Of a stretch of DNA of 64,000 nucleotides, positions 48,807 through 61,109 are shown in pieces (the first letter of the stretch is position 1; each line of letters opens with the position of its first letter). The stretch spans positions 6,200,001-6,264,000 of the forward strand of contig CM034105.1 in assembly GCA_019914945.1 (NCBI GenBank), read 5' to 3'. A model generated the notes under the pieces. That model was not told where the DNA came from and searched no databases. It saw nothing but the letters and a program-made list of their open reading frames with translations. Position numbers and translations under genes: made by a program. This DNA comes from Typha latifolia (taxonomy: Eukaryota; Streptophyta; Magnoliopsida; Poales; Typhaceae).

Positions 48807-50010
48807 ATGGCATCAAAGAAAAAAAAAAACCATAATGGATTTGTTGAATGTGTTGATTCAGCAAGCCGCAAACACAGCAGTTATCCCAGCAGCCACCAAG
48901 ATAGGAGACATCTAATCCTAAACAAAATAGGTGATGCTATATCTTTAGAACATGGGTGCTTTGAGCTGCAAATCTCTTCAATGACTCTATCTACCTTGCA
49001 ACTTATCTTGGATGATATGGTCATTGCGAAAGTCATAGAGTTTCGAATCAAAATTAGGAGGCACTCGGAAGATGATAAGCCCTACCCACTCTGGCATGAC
49101 GAAGTTGCATATCTGAAAGGACATAGCAAACCAGCATTTCATCTGTTCAATGGTATCAAAAGATGTTAGCTATCACCTAACTCATTCGAAGTAGCATGTG
49201 GAGATATTGCATCCCTTTCATCTTTGTTGCTCTGACAATTTCTATTGCTAAAAAGGGTGGCTTTCCAGTGATATAGCATACTGAATCTATGCATGATTGG
49301 GACACAATGAGATCTCAATTTAAGTCACAACTTGTTCTTACAAAACAGAGGTTTCTCTCCACGAACTCTCTAAGCTATGGCAATGAAAAGATGAGAAATT
49401 GGAAGAATATATCAATTGGTGGAGATATTTGAGTATATTATGCATTAATGATTTGAAGCAGACATTCTGGGCATGCTGCCTTGGTATTCTATGAAAGTTA
49501 CTCGTTACAAACTATCAATCTTCACTAACTTGATCATAGTGGTTGCAACAATAAAAGTCAAGTTTGAAAGTTTTCCCAAAATCCTCACCCTATACAAACA
49601 TGCAAAATCCAATTAAAGCCTCGCAGCATAGAAGTGAACTTAATCAGTAGCTCTAGGCCTGCTCTTGATAAGAGAAAAGGTGTGGTGGTTTAGGTCTTCA
49701 AGAAAGAAATAATTCCTAAGCTCTTTGAGTACTTCCTAATCCTACTAGAATAGAGCAAGTTCTGCATGACAGACAATCCCCTATGTTGTCCATATCATCA
49801 ATTTATTGGCCACATGATCAAGAACTATTGGACATTCAAAGATTGGCTAGAGAAGGCTAAAATTGAGGGGCACATTGTCCTCTCTCCAAAGGCTTTGAGC
49901 AATACCATTTGGCAACTTTCTAAGCATGGGGTAGTGTGGATATAGTCAGACTATTGATACTTTGATAAGCAAGCCACCAACCCTAGCTCTTTGAACTTGG
50001 TGTTCTGACA
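48807..50010 (+). pseudogene. Ty3/gypsy gag relic (Tat/Athila-like)
   Basis: The open frame 48807-49169 leads into the gag core pattern YLKGHSKPAFHLFNG. Then, across frame changes, come FEVACGDIAS, a WDTMRSQFKSQ region and YESYSLQTINLH. A His/Cys segment CPYHQFIGHMIKNYWTFKDW lies at about 49785-49850 and resembles the zinc-binding segment of large plant gypsy gags. Many stops. No protease or RT follows before the tandem repeats at 50755, so this is a truncated remnant. Confidence 0.65.
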
Positions 50011-50019
50011 ATTTCATAT

Positions 50020-50754
50020 AGTGCATAGTGTAGGGCTATCAAAATAATCAAGCCAGCTCAGCTCTGCTGGATTAAATAGGTTCCATAACGCTCAAAATAA
50101 TTATAATATATATATATATATATAATATAAATAATATTTTTATATTATTTTATTTTTTAAAATTTACTTAAGTGAATTATTATGTATTCGGATCTTCTAG
50201 AGTTTAGTTCTGAATAGTATATTTTTTAAATACAAGAATATTCCTATTAGTTTATATTTTTAAAATAAACCTTATCTTAAGCTTGATTCAAGTCTAAATC
50301 AAGTTTATTTAAGTCAAATCTATTAGTTTATTTAACTCAAATTTGATCAAGCTTAAAATTTGACTTGAATTAATTAAAACTTAAATTTGCTTATTAATCA
50401 AACTCAAGCTCAAAATTTGCTGAAATTTGACTCAAATTCAAATAATTTTAATTCAAGCTAATATTTTGGCTATTTTATCCCGAAAATTATGTCGTTGAAG
50501 TGTCAATTTCGATCATTGCTCCAACTCCTCTCTTTAATTTGCAACAGAACAAAAAAAAAAAAAAAGAGAAAAGAAAAGATGTGTCACCCTTCCGAGCACA
50601 AGGATAAAATTGATCAATGTACCTAATACGAGGATAAACTACTAAACAATAAAAAGAAGAAAAGCAAAGAAAGAAAAGAGAGAAAAACATGTCATCTTCC
50701 TAAGCATGAGGATAAACTACTCAAAATCCAAAAAAAAACATAGTGCCATATTCC
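50020..50754. other. AT-rich block, possible hAT-like remnant
   Basis: Opens with TAGGGCTATCAAAATAATC at 50028, which resembles hAT termini (TAGGG-TATCAA). It continues through an (AT)n run at 50105-50125 and many CTCAAATTTGA-like short repeats to 50480. A 16-A run lies near 50550. No matching inverted end was found. Confidence 0.35.
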
Positions 50755-51165
50755 TCGGTACGAGGACTGAGAATATGTTGAAGGTCTAGTTTCATGTCAG
50801 CTTCCCAGAAATACAAGGCTAAATTATTCAACCAAGGTCAGCATTATACTAGCAACTCTAATAGACGCGTCGACCGACAATGGACTGAGGATATGCCCAA
50901 GGTCTGGATTTATGTCAACCTCCTGAATATGAGGTTAAACTATTCAACCAAGGATACACTGTATTAGCAACTCCATTAAATGAGTCGACCGACAATGGAC
51001 TGAGGATATGCCCAAGGTCTGGATTTATGTCAACCTCCAGAATATGAGATTAAACTATTCAACCAAGGATACACTATACTAGCAACTCCATTAAATGTGT
51101 CCACAGATAACGTAATGTCAATTTCTTGAATACAAGGTTAAATTGTTCAACCAAGGTCACCGGCT
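50755..51165. repeat. 115-bp tandem repeat array
   Basis: Three to four units, each with GACTGAGGATATGCCCAAGG and CTATTCAACCAAGGATACAC. The anchor CGACCGACAATGG is at 50871 and 50986, with a diverged copy at about 51101 (period 115). The first and last units are the most diverged. Non-coding. Confidence 0.9.
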
Positions 51166-52360
51166 CCTGTTCAGGCTCGGCTCAAAATTTATTTCGAGTA
51201 TATTTTTAAGCTTCAGGCTCGGCTCGGCTCAACTCGAGCTGAGCTATTTTGAACCTAAGCCGAGCTCAAACCTGAATCAAGCCTATTATCGAGCCATACT
51301 TAAACCGAGCTGGATCAAACCAAGCCGAGCGAAGAACTATTCAAGCTGAATTAAGCTTTAATGGTTAAATTAAATAAAACATTACTAAAGATAGAAATTT
51401 TAAAATTTAACCAGTAAATATAACAATAATACAACTCTAATACTAAAAGTAATATCAAATAAAAAAGTCTTACATAGATTTCAAATTTTAATAGAGCAGT
51501 ATTCAAGCTGTCAAGCCAACTAATTAAGCTGAACAAAGCTAAATTAAATAAAACTAAAAATTCAAGCTACCTCTCATTCAGAGATTGCCTCTTCACCCTT
51601 ATCACCATCGAGAACGGTGCCTTGCCAATCTCTTCCTTTTCCATTGTCGTTGCCGACATTGGTGTTTCCCCAATCCATTTGCCCCTACGTCTTCGACCGA
51701 TCTAATCTCCTCTTTTCGGAAGCCTTAGATCGACAATGAGAAGGAGAAAGAAGGCGTTGAGGACTTCGTCTTAGCTCGAATCGACAACGGCTACTCGATG
51801 GAGTCTCCCCATGGCGCTCGACATTAACGTTGATGCGGCGATTTAGCCACAATCTCCACCGGTACCACCATGACAGTGAGCGATGTTAGGGTTCGCCGTG
51901 TATGGCTGAGCCCTAATTGTCGAAGGTGCCACATGGTTGATGCTGAGTTCTCAAGTGAGCTCTAGAGAGTGAAAGCTTTGTAGCACCACCGCCATAGGTT
52001 GGCCGGCTCCATCACATCGCTCCACCACTACCATTCAAAGAAGCTCGATGACTTGGGTAGGTTGTGCTTATTCTTTTATTGGCTCGAAGGAGGAGGAAGC
52101 TTGTCGGGAAACAATCTTGCCAATGGTGGAGAACGAGTTGGAGGAGGGCGAGGTGAGTAGGGGTGTCAAGCTTGACGAGCAGCTCAAGCTTGGCTTAGAC
52201 TCGGCTCAGCTGAAGATCAAGTCTGGTTTGGCTCGGTCAAAACTAAGCCGAACTCGAGCCGTTGAAACTAGTTGAAATTAATATCAAGCCAAGCCTGAGC
52301 TAGAGTCGGCTCGCTCAGGCTCGGCTCTAACTTGACTCATCACCCTCACCCTCACACCTT
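51166..52360. mobile_element. Probable non-autonomous hAT-like element with captured GC-rich DNA
   Basis: Two clusters of CTCGGCTC/GAGCTGAGC motifs lie at 51166-51340 and 52158-52335, flanking AT-rich DNA (51350-51570) and a GC-rich stretch (51590-52040) with gene-like composition but no long frame. TAGGGGTGTCAAG at 52158 is a common hAT terminus, and CTTGACTCATCACCCTCA near 52332 could be its degenerate inverse. No 8-bp duplication was found, so the extent is uncertain. Confidence 0.35.
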
Positions 52361-52370
52361 CACCCATCAC

Positions 52371-52642
52371 TGTCACGATCCGACCACATGGGTTAAGTCA
52401 AGTTAAGTCGACTCGAGTTTAGTTTAGTCATATGAGCTATTAAGGCAAGTCAAAATAAGTCATGACAACCCTTAAGGCAAGTCTAGATAAGACAAGTCCA
52501 AATAAGTTATGACAGGTCCTTAAAGCAAGTCTAATTAAGTCAAGTAAGCCTTTAAGACAAGTCCAATTAAGTCATGTAAGCTTTTAAGACAAGTCCTAAT
52601 TCGAGTTGTGTTAGCCTTTAGGGCTAAGTCCGAGTAAGACTC
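52371..52642 (+). repeat. Family-A copy 2, first part of 5' LTR
   Basis: Begins TGTCACGATCCGACCACATG and carries a degenerate ~35-bp repeat built on TTAAGGCAAGTC..AATAAGTCATGACA up to the family-C insertion. This repeat is much shorter in the copy 1 LTRs, which explains why this LTR (about 708 bp in total) is longer than those (544-586 bp). Confidence 0.88.
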
Positions 52643-53192
52643 TGTAACAACCAAATCTTAAAAAAAAATATTCACTGCATGGCACGACAGCCTCATGCCA
52701 TGCAATGGCAGATGGGGAGGGCGCCACGCGGCCCAAGCACCGGCCTAGCCAACCTGGCCGGGCCAGCAAGCACGGTGGGCCCCGTCGACATTGCCATGGC
52801 CTCCCCCCTACCGCCTCTCTCCTTTTTATTTCTCTCTCTCTTTCTCTTTTTCGGTCTCTCTCTCGCTTTTCTCTCTTTCTCTCTCTCTCTATCTACTACC
52901 GCCACCACTCCATCGGCCTGCCGCTACCGTTGCCACCTCCACTAACGCCGGTGAGCCTCCCTCCCCTCTCTCTCTCTCTATCTCTCGGGACCGCCGGAGG
53001 TTTGAGCCGCTAGTAAGAGGCCGGCCGCTGGGTAGCCACCAGCGGCCGTACCCCTCCCTTGTGACCCAATCCTCTTCTTTCTTCTTCTTCTTCTTCTTCT
53101 CCCTTCTTTCTCCTCTTGGGTAGCAATGTAGTGAGGTGCTAGACTCGGCCCAGCACCTGCTAGGTTAAGGTGTTAGGCTGAGCCCACCACTG

Positions 53193-53224
<32 letters not shown>

Positions 53225-55344
53225 GCATATTATTGATACTATTTAAATTATATTTGATTATGTTATTAATTATTTAATTAGTTTAGTTAATCTAATATAT
53301 TTAATTTATATAAATTAATTAAATCTAATTACGCCATAGATAGTAAATAAATCAAATTATATCTTGTTTAATAAAATACCTGCAACATAAATTACTATAT
53401 TAATCCTAGGTAGGTAATAATAATTATTAGGGTTATGCACGTATATTCCTGCGTAAATAATTATAGTAACTTAATTCTTATTTTCTTAATTATCAAAGAG
53501 AATAATAGGCAGATAATTATATTTTTAATACACTATTAAATAATATAACTATGGTTAATAAATAACAAAACAAATATAGAAATGAAGAGTACATGATTTC
53601 AATAAGAAATTATTTTCTAGCCAAGTTAATTTTAATTAATAGAAAGACTGACATTATTTGTTATAAATAATTTCAGATCCCGACCCCCCTATTCATGACC
53701 CCGTGGACTTAGCTATCGAGGCTTGATCGTTGTCATAGCAGCGTGAACGAGTCGTTGTTTGGTAATTGCAGTAGTGTGAGTAGTCTTATCCCCTAGACGC
53801 CTTTCTCAAATTAGGTTATATTATATATTATGTACATGCATGTTTTGGCCTCCAGCATGATTATATGACTTTATCTAGAGATGATTACAGTCGAGCATAT
53901 TTTATCATGCATCTAATTAGACTGATTTTGGATATGAGTATGATGATGATAAATAGAGATGATGAGAGATAATTATATTGTTATAATGTTATGTCTAGTT
54001 GATTTGTAGCATGAGTATGCATGTGTTGACTACATTGCATTATTTTTCTCTTAATTTTTATTCCACCTAAATTCCTGTTATGCATTGACTTGTTATCATA
54101 TTGGATATATGCATATGATCTATCATTTAAAAAGAAAACATGAAATGTGATTGATAGCATAGTTGATAGAAAGCGTGAGGATACCCGAGTGGGCACGAGG
54201 GTTAGGACGCGCTTGGTGGATGATTGATCGCTCAACATAGTCGCGATCCTGTTGGTTTTATGTCCGAGGTTGTTAGTCTATGTGCGCAGCAGACATTCGG
54301 ACACATGCCGTTCGCTATGGCATATGTGGCGAGTTATCCTCACGAGATTTCTATCAGTTAGAAGGGTGCCCAGTCTGGATGGATATTGATACCCATAGCA
54401 GATGATAGGGTACGATTATATTTGAGATACTCCTTGCGGATGGCAGAATATGCTCTGAGCCTTTGGGCATGATGTTGAGACTAGGCACCGGGTGTTGACT
54501 ATGCATAGTGGTCTAGTATGATGATGACATATAGAGATGATATTGATTATTGAGATGTTAAGAACTGCATATGATTTTATTCTCATCTAATTACATGATT
54601 ATCAAGTGGTTAACATACATCATATATGATTGCATTTGATATCATAGCATGGTTATGGTCGGCATGCATCATGCATATTTGAGAGAGAGTTATGATGATA
54701 CTATGGCAGAGAGATTTGTTTACATATTATCGAGGATTATATACTTTTATAAGTTATGACATGTTATCTATATTTTAATTATATATTATTGAGGTTACAT
54801 TCATACTCTCATTCATAACATGATGCTCTTTCTGATTCATATTATTCAGTACATGATTTACTCTTTGTTTCGCTTTACTGATTCGGGGTAAGGGCTATTC
54901 ACTGAGCCTTTAGCTCACGACTCTCTTTGTTTTCTCCTTTCCAACAACCCAGGTGAATGAGTAGAGCAGAATACTCCTTTAGAGGCCTTGCCGGTGAGTG
55001 AGGAGTAGAGTGTGGTTAGTGTTATATGCTAGATAAGTTATCTTATCTGATGTATTAGTGGACATCCTCCAAAGTGTGTATGTATCCTTGTCTTATATTT
55101 TAGCATGTGACTTTGTACTTGTATAATTATGTATATACCACCGTTGTGTATATGTAGTTGTGAAAAGCTCTTGATGATGTGTTGTGGCCTGTATGGGGCC
55201 CAAGTAGAGTTATTTGTATGCTGTTGACAGTTAGACTTGAATTATTCTTAGTTTAGATATTGATACAGATTTATTTGATTGTTAGTAACTAATCAAATAG
55301 TCAAGTGCCACGCAAGTGTCATGTGGGCTCGTGCCATGCACGTG

Positions 55345-56243
55345 TGATAAGCTCTAATACCAATTTGATAAGCTTTGATACCAAATGATAGGCTTTGATA
55401 CCAAATGATAGGCTCTGATACCAAATTGTTAGGCTCTGAAACTAAAAGATCGGCTATGGAATAATTTCTTAAGATCTGAATTTATTATAGGAAGCAGTCC
55501 ACACTATTGTGAAACAATATTCGTCAGGATATTCTCAATACTCAGAAAATTATGAAACTAATTGAGTTGGATCCGTAACTTCCTAACTTTCATATTCATT
55601 CCCTTCACAGATTTGAACTGTATTAGGGATGAAAACACGGAATAACGTGGGTGATGGTGGTGGTGACGGGTGGAGTGGATGTTAGGGTTATGAATGGATA
55701 TGGAGATGAGGGTAGATTGTGGAAATGATTAAAGGAAGTAGACGAAGGGAACGAAGTGGTGGAGATCCTAAAGAAGAGAGGTGACTCGACAGTCGAGGGA
55801 GATTAGAAGCGAGGAGAAACATTGCCAACGGTAGATGTCGAAGGATGGTGAAAAGGGAGGAGGGAGAAGTCTAGAGAGAAGATAAGAGAGAAGATAAGAG
55901 GCAAGAAATCAATAATCCAATTCCATAATTAAGTTGGCTGCTATCCACATATTTATAGAGGCTAGCCAACAAGTCCTAAAACAATATGAAACCCTAACAA
56001 ACCAACTAAACCAGTATTCCTTATCTTCTTCGATTACCTCTCGAATTAAGCTTTCATTTTGTCACAGCTAGATTCCTAATCTGAAGAATTCATGAATACC
56101 AAAGTTATAGATCTTGAGTTAAGCGAGCTTATCCAACTAGTATGATATTATTTGGATATGTGTAGAATATTCTACGAATATTTTTCTAAAACTGTGCAGA
56201 GCTAGATTTAGTTAATTAAATAAAATCCTAACTAAGTGTATCA
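55345..56243 (-). repeat. Family-B 3' LTR
   Basis: Matches 61110-62015. The plus-strand left edge (55345-55430) is an array of about five 20-bp units of the form TGATAAGCTCTGATACCAAA. The body includes ATAACGTGGGTGATGGTGGT near 55655. Confidence 0.92.
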
Positions 56244-56274
56244 GCCCATCACGCTTCCCCCACCTTGCCGTCAA

Positions 56275-59200
56275 AGTGAAAAGTTGAGAAAACACTCCAA
56301 GATATATGTGTCTAACTCCCATGTCGCCTCATCGGATGACTTGCCAAGCCACTCAACTAAAATCTCCATCTCCAATCTAGTACCATATCGTCGTCAGCAT
56401 CTAGCAAGTACTCAAACTGGCTTTACGATCTCTATCTCCTCCAATGGCTCCGGTAGAATTGATCCAACGATCTCATGATCTCCAATGCGCTCCCTCAGCA
56501 ATGAAATGTGAAAGACAGGGTGCACTCTCGACCACTCCGGCAGCTCCAAACGATATGCAACCAGACAAATACGCTCCAACACCCGAAACGGACCAAAGTA
56601 GCGATGTGCTAACTTTTGGTTTCGCATCGGACGTAAGGTCACCTATCGATATGGTTGCACCCTCACAAACACACAACTGCCGATGTCGAACTTCTGCTCC
56701 CTATAGCTACGATTATAAACTTGCTTCATGCGGTTTTGAGTAAGTTTAAGATGAGCACGCAACCTCCTCAATATGGCATCTCTATCCATCAATGCTAAGT
56801 CTACCTCCGTCCTATTTGCCGATGTCATTAGATTATAAGCGCGTAACGTCAGAGCCGTGCATCCATACACCACCTCAAATGGAGTTATGCCAATACTACT
56901 ATGGTAGGCGGTGTTATAAGACCATTCCGCCCACGGTAAGAACTCCAACCATCGTCTCGACATCTCTTCAACAAAGCACCTCAAATACTGCTCAATGCCT
57001 CGATTAACTATCTCGGTTTGGCCGTCCGACTATGGATGGTAGATTAAACTGAAGTTTAATCGAGTCCCGTACAATCTGAAAAACTCAGTCCAAAAGTCGC
57101 TCATAAATACACGATCATGATCTGAGACAATCGTCCGTGACATGCCATGTAATCGAGCAATATTTCTAACAAAAATTTCAGCCACCGTCTTAACTGAAAA
57201 CGAATGTGACAATGCCGAAAAATGCGCATACTTGCTCAATCTGTCAACCACCACAAAGATAACAGAATAACCACGTACCAACGGAAGATCCTCTATGAAG
57301 TCCATATAAATGTTCTCCTAAACACAGTCCGGTATAGGTAAAGGCTGTAGTAATCCGGCCGGTTTCAAAGTGGTTACTTTAGCCCTTTGATAGACTTCGC
57401 AAGCATGAACAAAACTCTTCACATCCCATCTCAAACCTGGCCACGTGCAACTCTGAGATATCCTCCTATAAGTCCTCAAAACACCCTCATGACCATCCTC
57501 TGGAGTTTGAAGAAAGTGCTCCAATAATTTCTGCCGCAATCCGTCATTTTGCAGGCACTCGAATGCATCCGCGGTCCAACAGCAAATCGCCTCGATTCTT
57601 CAACTCGGGATGGCGCTCCGGATCATCCATCACCTCCTGCAACAATCTCAAAATATCTAGGTCAGATGTACATGCATACCTCAGCTCGTCAAGGAAGGAA
57701 AAGGTAGGAGATGAATAAGCTGCAAGCACGGCGGTATTGGGTTGGCGCGATAGTGCATCCACCACTTTATTTTCCGTTCTCTTCTTGTATTGAATTTCAT
57801 AATCATACCCTAGCAATTTTGTGACCAATCGCTGCTGTGCTGGAGTGTGTATGCGTTGTCCCATAAAGTATGGAAGGCTCCTTTGATCAGTTCAGATAAT
57901 GACTTGTCTACCGATCAAATAAGGCCCCCACTTTGTCACCGCATGCAGAATTGCCAACATCTCTCTCTCTCATAAGTCGATAATTGCTGAGATTTTTGCG
58001 ATAAAGCCTTACTAAGATAGGCAATGGGACGTTCTTCTTGCATTAGTATAACTCCTATGGCAACACCCGATGCATCACATTCAACAATGAATGTGAAGTC
58101 CGATAGAGCTAGAACGGGTGCCGTTGTGATTGCTATTTTTAATTTTTCAAAGGCTGAAGTGGCTTCATCTGTCCATCTAAAAGAGTCCTTCAACAAAGAA
58201 GTGAGAGGAGCAGCGATCTTGCCATATCCGGCGATGAATCGACGATAATAACCAGTCAGCCATAAAAATCCTCTCAATCCGGTGGTAGTAGTAGGAATAG
58301 GCCAAGCAGTCATACATAAAACCTTTTGAGGATCCACTGCTACACTATCCACTGAAATGATGTGGCCTAAATACTCCACATTTGGTACTCCTCATAGGCA
58401 CTTGGACTTCTTGATCTTCAATTAGTTTTGTTCCAACAAATCCAGCACATCCTCCAAATGCCGCCAATGCTTCAATTCAGTCCTGCTATACACCAAAATA
58501 TCGTCAAAAAATACCAAGACATACCTTTGCAAGAGAGGCCGAAATATATCATTCATGAGGCCTTGAAAGGTAGCTGGAGTCTGAAATGCATTTTTGTGCA
58601 TTTGTGAGACCAAAAGGTATCACTCAGAACTCATAATGCCCATCTGGAGTCTGAAATGCAGTTTTGTGCAAATCTGTCGGGTGAACTTTAATTTGATGAT
58701 ACCCGGCCCTAAAGTCAAGCTTACTAAATATAGTCGCCCTTGCAAGCTCGTCCAGCAACTCCTCAATAACCGAAATAGTATACCGGTCCTTGATGGTAAT
58801 AGCGTTTAGTGCTCGATAGTCGACACAAAAATGCCATGTTCCGTCCACTTTTCGCACCAAAAGCAAGGGGGATGAGTATGAGCTATGACTTGGTTGTATG
58901 AGGCCTTGCTCCAACATCTCGGCTACCATTTTTTTGCACATATGGATACTAATATGGCCTCAAGTTCGCCGGTGCAGCCTCAAAGGAGTTCAGGTATTAC
59001 CATTGAATTGTCTAATTTATTAGATAACTTTTCTAGACTGTTTGAGGAGCTGCAGGAGTTGCCACCGAGAAGAGCGGCAGACCAACTCCTTTGAGGCTCA
59101 TCTCCTGCTAGTCCTAACTAAAGAAGATAGGCCAAATTATACGCACAATACAGCCCCACCATAGGCTGCATTGTAGGAATCGGCAAAGACCGAACACCAT

Positions 59201-59714
59201 CAAGCCGTACATCTTTGTTTCCTTGTTTATATTTCATCCACATGCTTCGAAAATCAAATGTGACGGATCTCAAACTCTGTAACTACTGAGCACCAAGGAC
59301 AATGTCCACTCCTCGCAGCGCCAACGGATACAAGTCCACAATGATGTCGTGTCCTTGCACCCATATATTAACCCAGCGACACAATCTCTCCGCTCAAAGC
59401 TTTGTGTCGTCTCCAATGGCAATGTCACATCCCGTGGTCGGCTCGGCATCTAAACCCAATCTCCTCACTAGCCTCTCATTTAGAAAATTGTGTGTACTCC
59501 TCGAATCGATGAGGATGTGCACATAATGCTTTCTAACAAGTCCATCTACTTGTAATGTCATCGGCGTGGAAGTACCCGAATATGCATGCATCGATATTTC
59601 AGCTTGGATATCTTCCTCAATGCCCTCCACAGCGGCCTCCTCATGGGTCTCCTCTGGACACTCTCCAGCATCAACTACCTCATCATCCTTCTCAGGACCA
59701 TCGATAAGCATCAC
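56275..59714 (-). pseudogene. Family-B pol: protease, RT, RNase H, integrase, chromodomain
   Basis: Protease: LIDSRSTHNFLNERLV near 59510, with Arg where DSGSTHNF has Gly. [22 protein letters not shown] and [18 protein letters not shown] at 58941-58624, then [12 protein letters not shown] near 58500. Between them, a ~19-nt insertion at about 58576-58600 copies nearby sequence and breaks the frame. RNase H: GLRGFLWLTGYYRRFI and VECDASGVAIGVILMQE at 58379-57936, VVDALSRQPN near 57750. Integrase: WPGLRWDVKSFVHAC at 57450, MDFIEDLPLVRGYSVIFVVV at 57305, TIVSDHDRVFMSDFW, then SDGQTEIVNR after a stop, to 56643. GPF/Y-type tail at 56642-56412. A chromodomain-like ILVEWLGKSSDEATWE lies near 56330. 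The chromodomain places it among the chromoviruses. Confidence 0.9.
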
Positions 59715-59739
59715 ACTCCCGATCGGTTTAGAACACCGA

Positions 59740-61034
59740 TGACTAGGGGTGAAACGCTCATCACATCAAAAGCAAAGGCCCTATGCTCTTTGCTCCTCCA
59801 CCTGGGCAGGTGTGAAAGTTCGAACGGGGGGTCTAGTGCCTCCTCTAATGTCAGAAGGTCTCAAAGGTGGTCATGGTCTAGTAGTCACAGCCGCTATTTT
59901 TAAAACCGCAGAATTTCCAACCGGCATTTTAAGAGCAAACCGCCCATCTCGGTTGCCCCAATTAGTTTTCGCTGCCATCTTTAGAGCCCTATGCTTTTGT
60001 TCCATCCTCACAGCTTTCTCAAAGGCCTCCTCAAGAGTAGTAGGACATAGAGCACGAACATTCGCTTGTATCTCCTCTCGTAGCCCTGAAATAAATGTAC
60101 TCATCAATATACATTCGGACCACGGTGGCTTACAACAACTACTAATTATTTCAAACTCAGCTTGGTACTCCAATACGGTAGTCCTTTGAACCATCTTGCT
60201 TAATGTGGCAACAAAATCTTCATATGCCGCTGTCCCAAATCTACGTATAATCCTCCTACAAAAATCAGCCCATCTGATAAATCCACCACCATGAATAACC
60301 GATCTATACCAATGCAATACCGTTCCTTGGAGGTGAAAGCTTGCCATCTGGACTTTTGCATCTTTCGTTGTACCTTGACAATCAAAATATTGTTCAACTT
60401 GAAACACCAAATCCGTTGGATCACCGCCTTAGAATTTTGGAAAGTTCAAGTGTGCGATTCTCCCTCGAATAGTGTTGTCGGGTTCACGAAAGATTCTTGG
60501 TTCAGGTCTAAACCTTTGTGCATGTTGATCACCTTCTTTAAATCCTCGAGCACGTACATCACCATCTCTATAGGGATCAACCTCATCCTCATAGTGCCAA
60601 TCCTCCTCATCGACGAAGCGCACCGGTGCCGCATGCCTCTTGGGTTCCACTACCGCCAGTCTTGAATTTTGTAACGGAGGTGGGGGATGATGTGAAGGCA
60701 TAGATAGGAGGGGATTATTGACACTCATATGACACACTTGGACCTGTGGGGTATCGGTTCTATGGGGTCCTACCGCTGGTCCATCTTGAAATTCCATTCG
60801 TCGTCGAGGAGGTGACGAACCCAATCGATTCACGACATATTCCTTGAATTCATTGTGATCCTTTTGTATGTTGTCAACTCTATGCAACAATGTTTGGAAC
60901 ATGCTCCTTAGTTCATCCATATTTGAATCCATGGACGTTGGTTGACTCGGTCCTGCCATGGTCGCTCCAAAAGAATCAATCTCTCGGTTAGGATCATCGT
61001 ACATTGAATCCTCCTTCGTTGGTGTGCTCTCCAT
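59740..61034 (-). pseudogene. Family-B gag
   Basis: Starts MESTPTKEDSMYDDPNREID at 61034. An N-terminal spacer with a short coiled coil (MDELRSMFQTLLHRVDNI) and basic region runs to 60429, where one in-frame TAA follows LNFPKF. The core continues in the same frame: GGDPTDLVFQVEQYFDCQ, VQMASFHLQGTVLHWY, ALCPTTLEEAFEKAVRMEQ, to 59871. The zinc knuckle at about 59800-59740 reads GLCF.CDERFTPSHRC, with a stop at one internal position. Gag coats element RNA in the particle. Confidence 0.88.
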
Positions 61035-61090
61035 AGGTCTCTTTATTGATGTATCTTCCTTATTTTAACCATTAAGGAGGTTTGAGGTTT

Positions 61091-61109
61091 GTCTGCTCTA
61101 ATACTAATT
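61091..61109 (-). promoter_or_regulatory. Primer binding site, family B
   Basis: AATTAGTATTAGAGCAGAC on the minus strand immediately after the 5' LTR. It differs by two transitions from the initiator-Met-tRNA-type site ATTGGTATCAGAGCAGAC. Confidence 0.7.

Noticed and set aside
56236..60665. Numerous plus-strand frames of 70-146 codons
   Set aside because: All are antisense to the family-B gag-pol on the minus strand, whose protease, RT, integrase and zinc motifs are clear.
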